From Acidobacteriaceae bacterium (GTDB taxonomy: Bacteria; Acidobacteriota; Terriglobia; Terriglobales; Acidobacteriaceae): DNA of 5,279 nt. Shown here piece after piece: positions 4,846-5,279 of this stretch (position 1 is the first letter of the stretch; every line of letters starts with the position of its first letter). Both the position numbers and the translations under genes were made by a program. The notes under the pieces were generated by a model. The model had not been told where the DNA came from. It saw only the letters and a program-made list of their open reading frames with translations, and searched no databases. The stretch spans positions 4,333 to 9,611 of the forward strand of contig PMGP01000430.1 of NCBI GenBank assembly GCA_003156235.1, given 5' to 3'.

Positions 4846-5279
4846 TCTGTACCGCCCTGCCGCAGCTTGCGGATGAGGCTGACCATCTCGATGGCGGCGA
4901 GGCCGGCTTCAAAGCCCTTGTTGCCGGCCTTGATGCCGGCGCGGTTGAGGGCCTGCTCCAGCGTCTCGCAGGTGAGCACGCCAAAACTGTGGGGAATGCC
5001 GGTCTGCTGCTGCGACTCGCCGAGGCCGCGCGCCACTTCGTTGTAGATGGCCTCGTAGTGGGCGGTCTCGCCGCGCAATAAACAACCAAGAGGAATGATG
5101 GCGTCTACCCTGCCTGCGTTGGCCCCGCGGTTGGCAATGGCGCGGGCAGCGGCGGGAATCTCCCATGCGCCGGGAACGCGAACTACCTCGATGGCGGTGC
5201 GTTTTGCGCCGCTGCGCAGCAATGCATCGAGCGCGCCTTCCAGCAGCCGCTCGGTGATGACCGCATTCCAGCGGGCGAC
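4842..5279 (-). CDS. ribH: 6,7-dimethyl-8-ribityllumazine synthase, partial (N-terminus beyond right edge)
   Basis: The C-terminal 145 residues of lumazine synthase, which condenses 5-amino-6-ribitylamino-uracil with 3,4-dihydroxy-2-butanone 4-phosphate in the penultimate step of riboflavin synthesis. About 10-20 N-terminal residues are missing at the right edge. Visible motifs (numbered from the edge): ARWN at 2-5, where the usual ligand-stacking Phe is Trp; VPGAWEIP at 35-42; GCLLRGETAHYEAIYNEV at 65-82, with H74 as the catalytic histidine position; then GVLTCETLEQALNRAG and NKGFEAG in the C-terminal half. The gene ends in TGA at 4844-4842, overlapping the nusB GTG. The true start lies outside; internal TTG codons such as 5222 are not starts because homology continues to the edge. 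Identification is firm. Confidence 0.96.
   Translation of the reverse strand, partial: VARWNAVITERLLEGALDALLRSGAKRTAIEVVRVPGAWEIPAAARAIANRGANAGRVDAIIPLGCLLRGETAHYEAIYNEVARGLGESQQQTGIPHSFGVLTCETLEQALNRAGIKAGNKGFEAGLAAIEMVSLIRKLRQGGTE

Noticed and set aside
4387..5046. 219-residue plus-strand frame
   Set aside because: It is antisense to both nusB and ribH, which are firmly identified.

Overview
The window looks like an ordinary chromosomal stretch of a high-GC bacterium (about 60% G+C in the core genes). The gene content and protein style suggest Acidobacteriota (Terriglobia-like), but this is a judgement from general resemblance and no search was run. I recognise four conserved housekeeping genes: phoH, rpsT, nusB and ribH. 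Between them lie four less conserved genes.

Layout. (1) 1-698, minus strand: the N-terminal 232 residues of a PhoH-family ATPase, cut by the left edge of the window. A promoter-like pair of hexamers sits near 900-928 and gives a leader of about 195 nt. (2) 995-1426, minus: a small four-helix membrane protein of unknown function. (3) 1607-1882, plus: rpsT (ribosomal protein S20), with a good sigma70-type promoter at 1494-1522 and a textbook intrinsic terminator at 1923-1958, so it is very probably a single-gene unit. (4) 2037-2843, plus: an exported protein with eight cysteines in its mature part, not recognised. (5) 2914-3510, plus: a flavodoxin-fold FMN reductase-like protein with a four-cysteine cluster resembling iron-sulfur flavoproteins. 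(6) 3608-4171, plus: a membrane-anchored protein with a GTG start and clearly lower G+C, not recognised. (7) 4172-4410: a gene-free gap between convergent genes, rich in inverted repeats. (8) 4411-4845 and 4842 to the right edge, minus: nusB and ribH, overlapping by the four bases GTGA and transcribed as ribH-nusB.

How the genes relate. ribH and nusB form a translationally coupled pair, a common bacterial arrangement that joins the penultimate step of riboflavin synthesis to a transcription antitermination factor. The flavoprotein gene, on the opposite strand, would use FMN, but nothing in the sequence shows it is regulated with ribH. The other genes look like independent units.

The most notable non-coding signals are an imperfect 22-23 base sequence present once at 917-938 and once, inverted, at 4257-4279, and a long inverted repeat at 4288-4350. 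I see no CRISPR array, transposase, tRNA, rRNA or defence system. No clearly new biological system is visible; the best candidates for new biology are the two unrecognised proteins and the modified cysteine motif of the flavoprotein.
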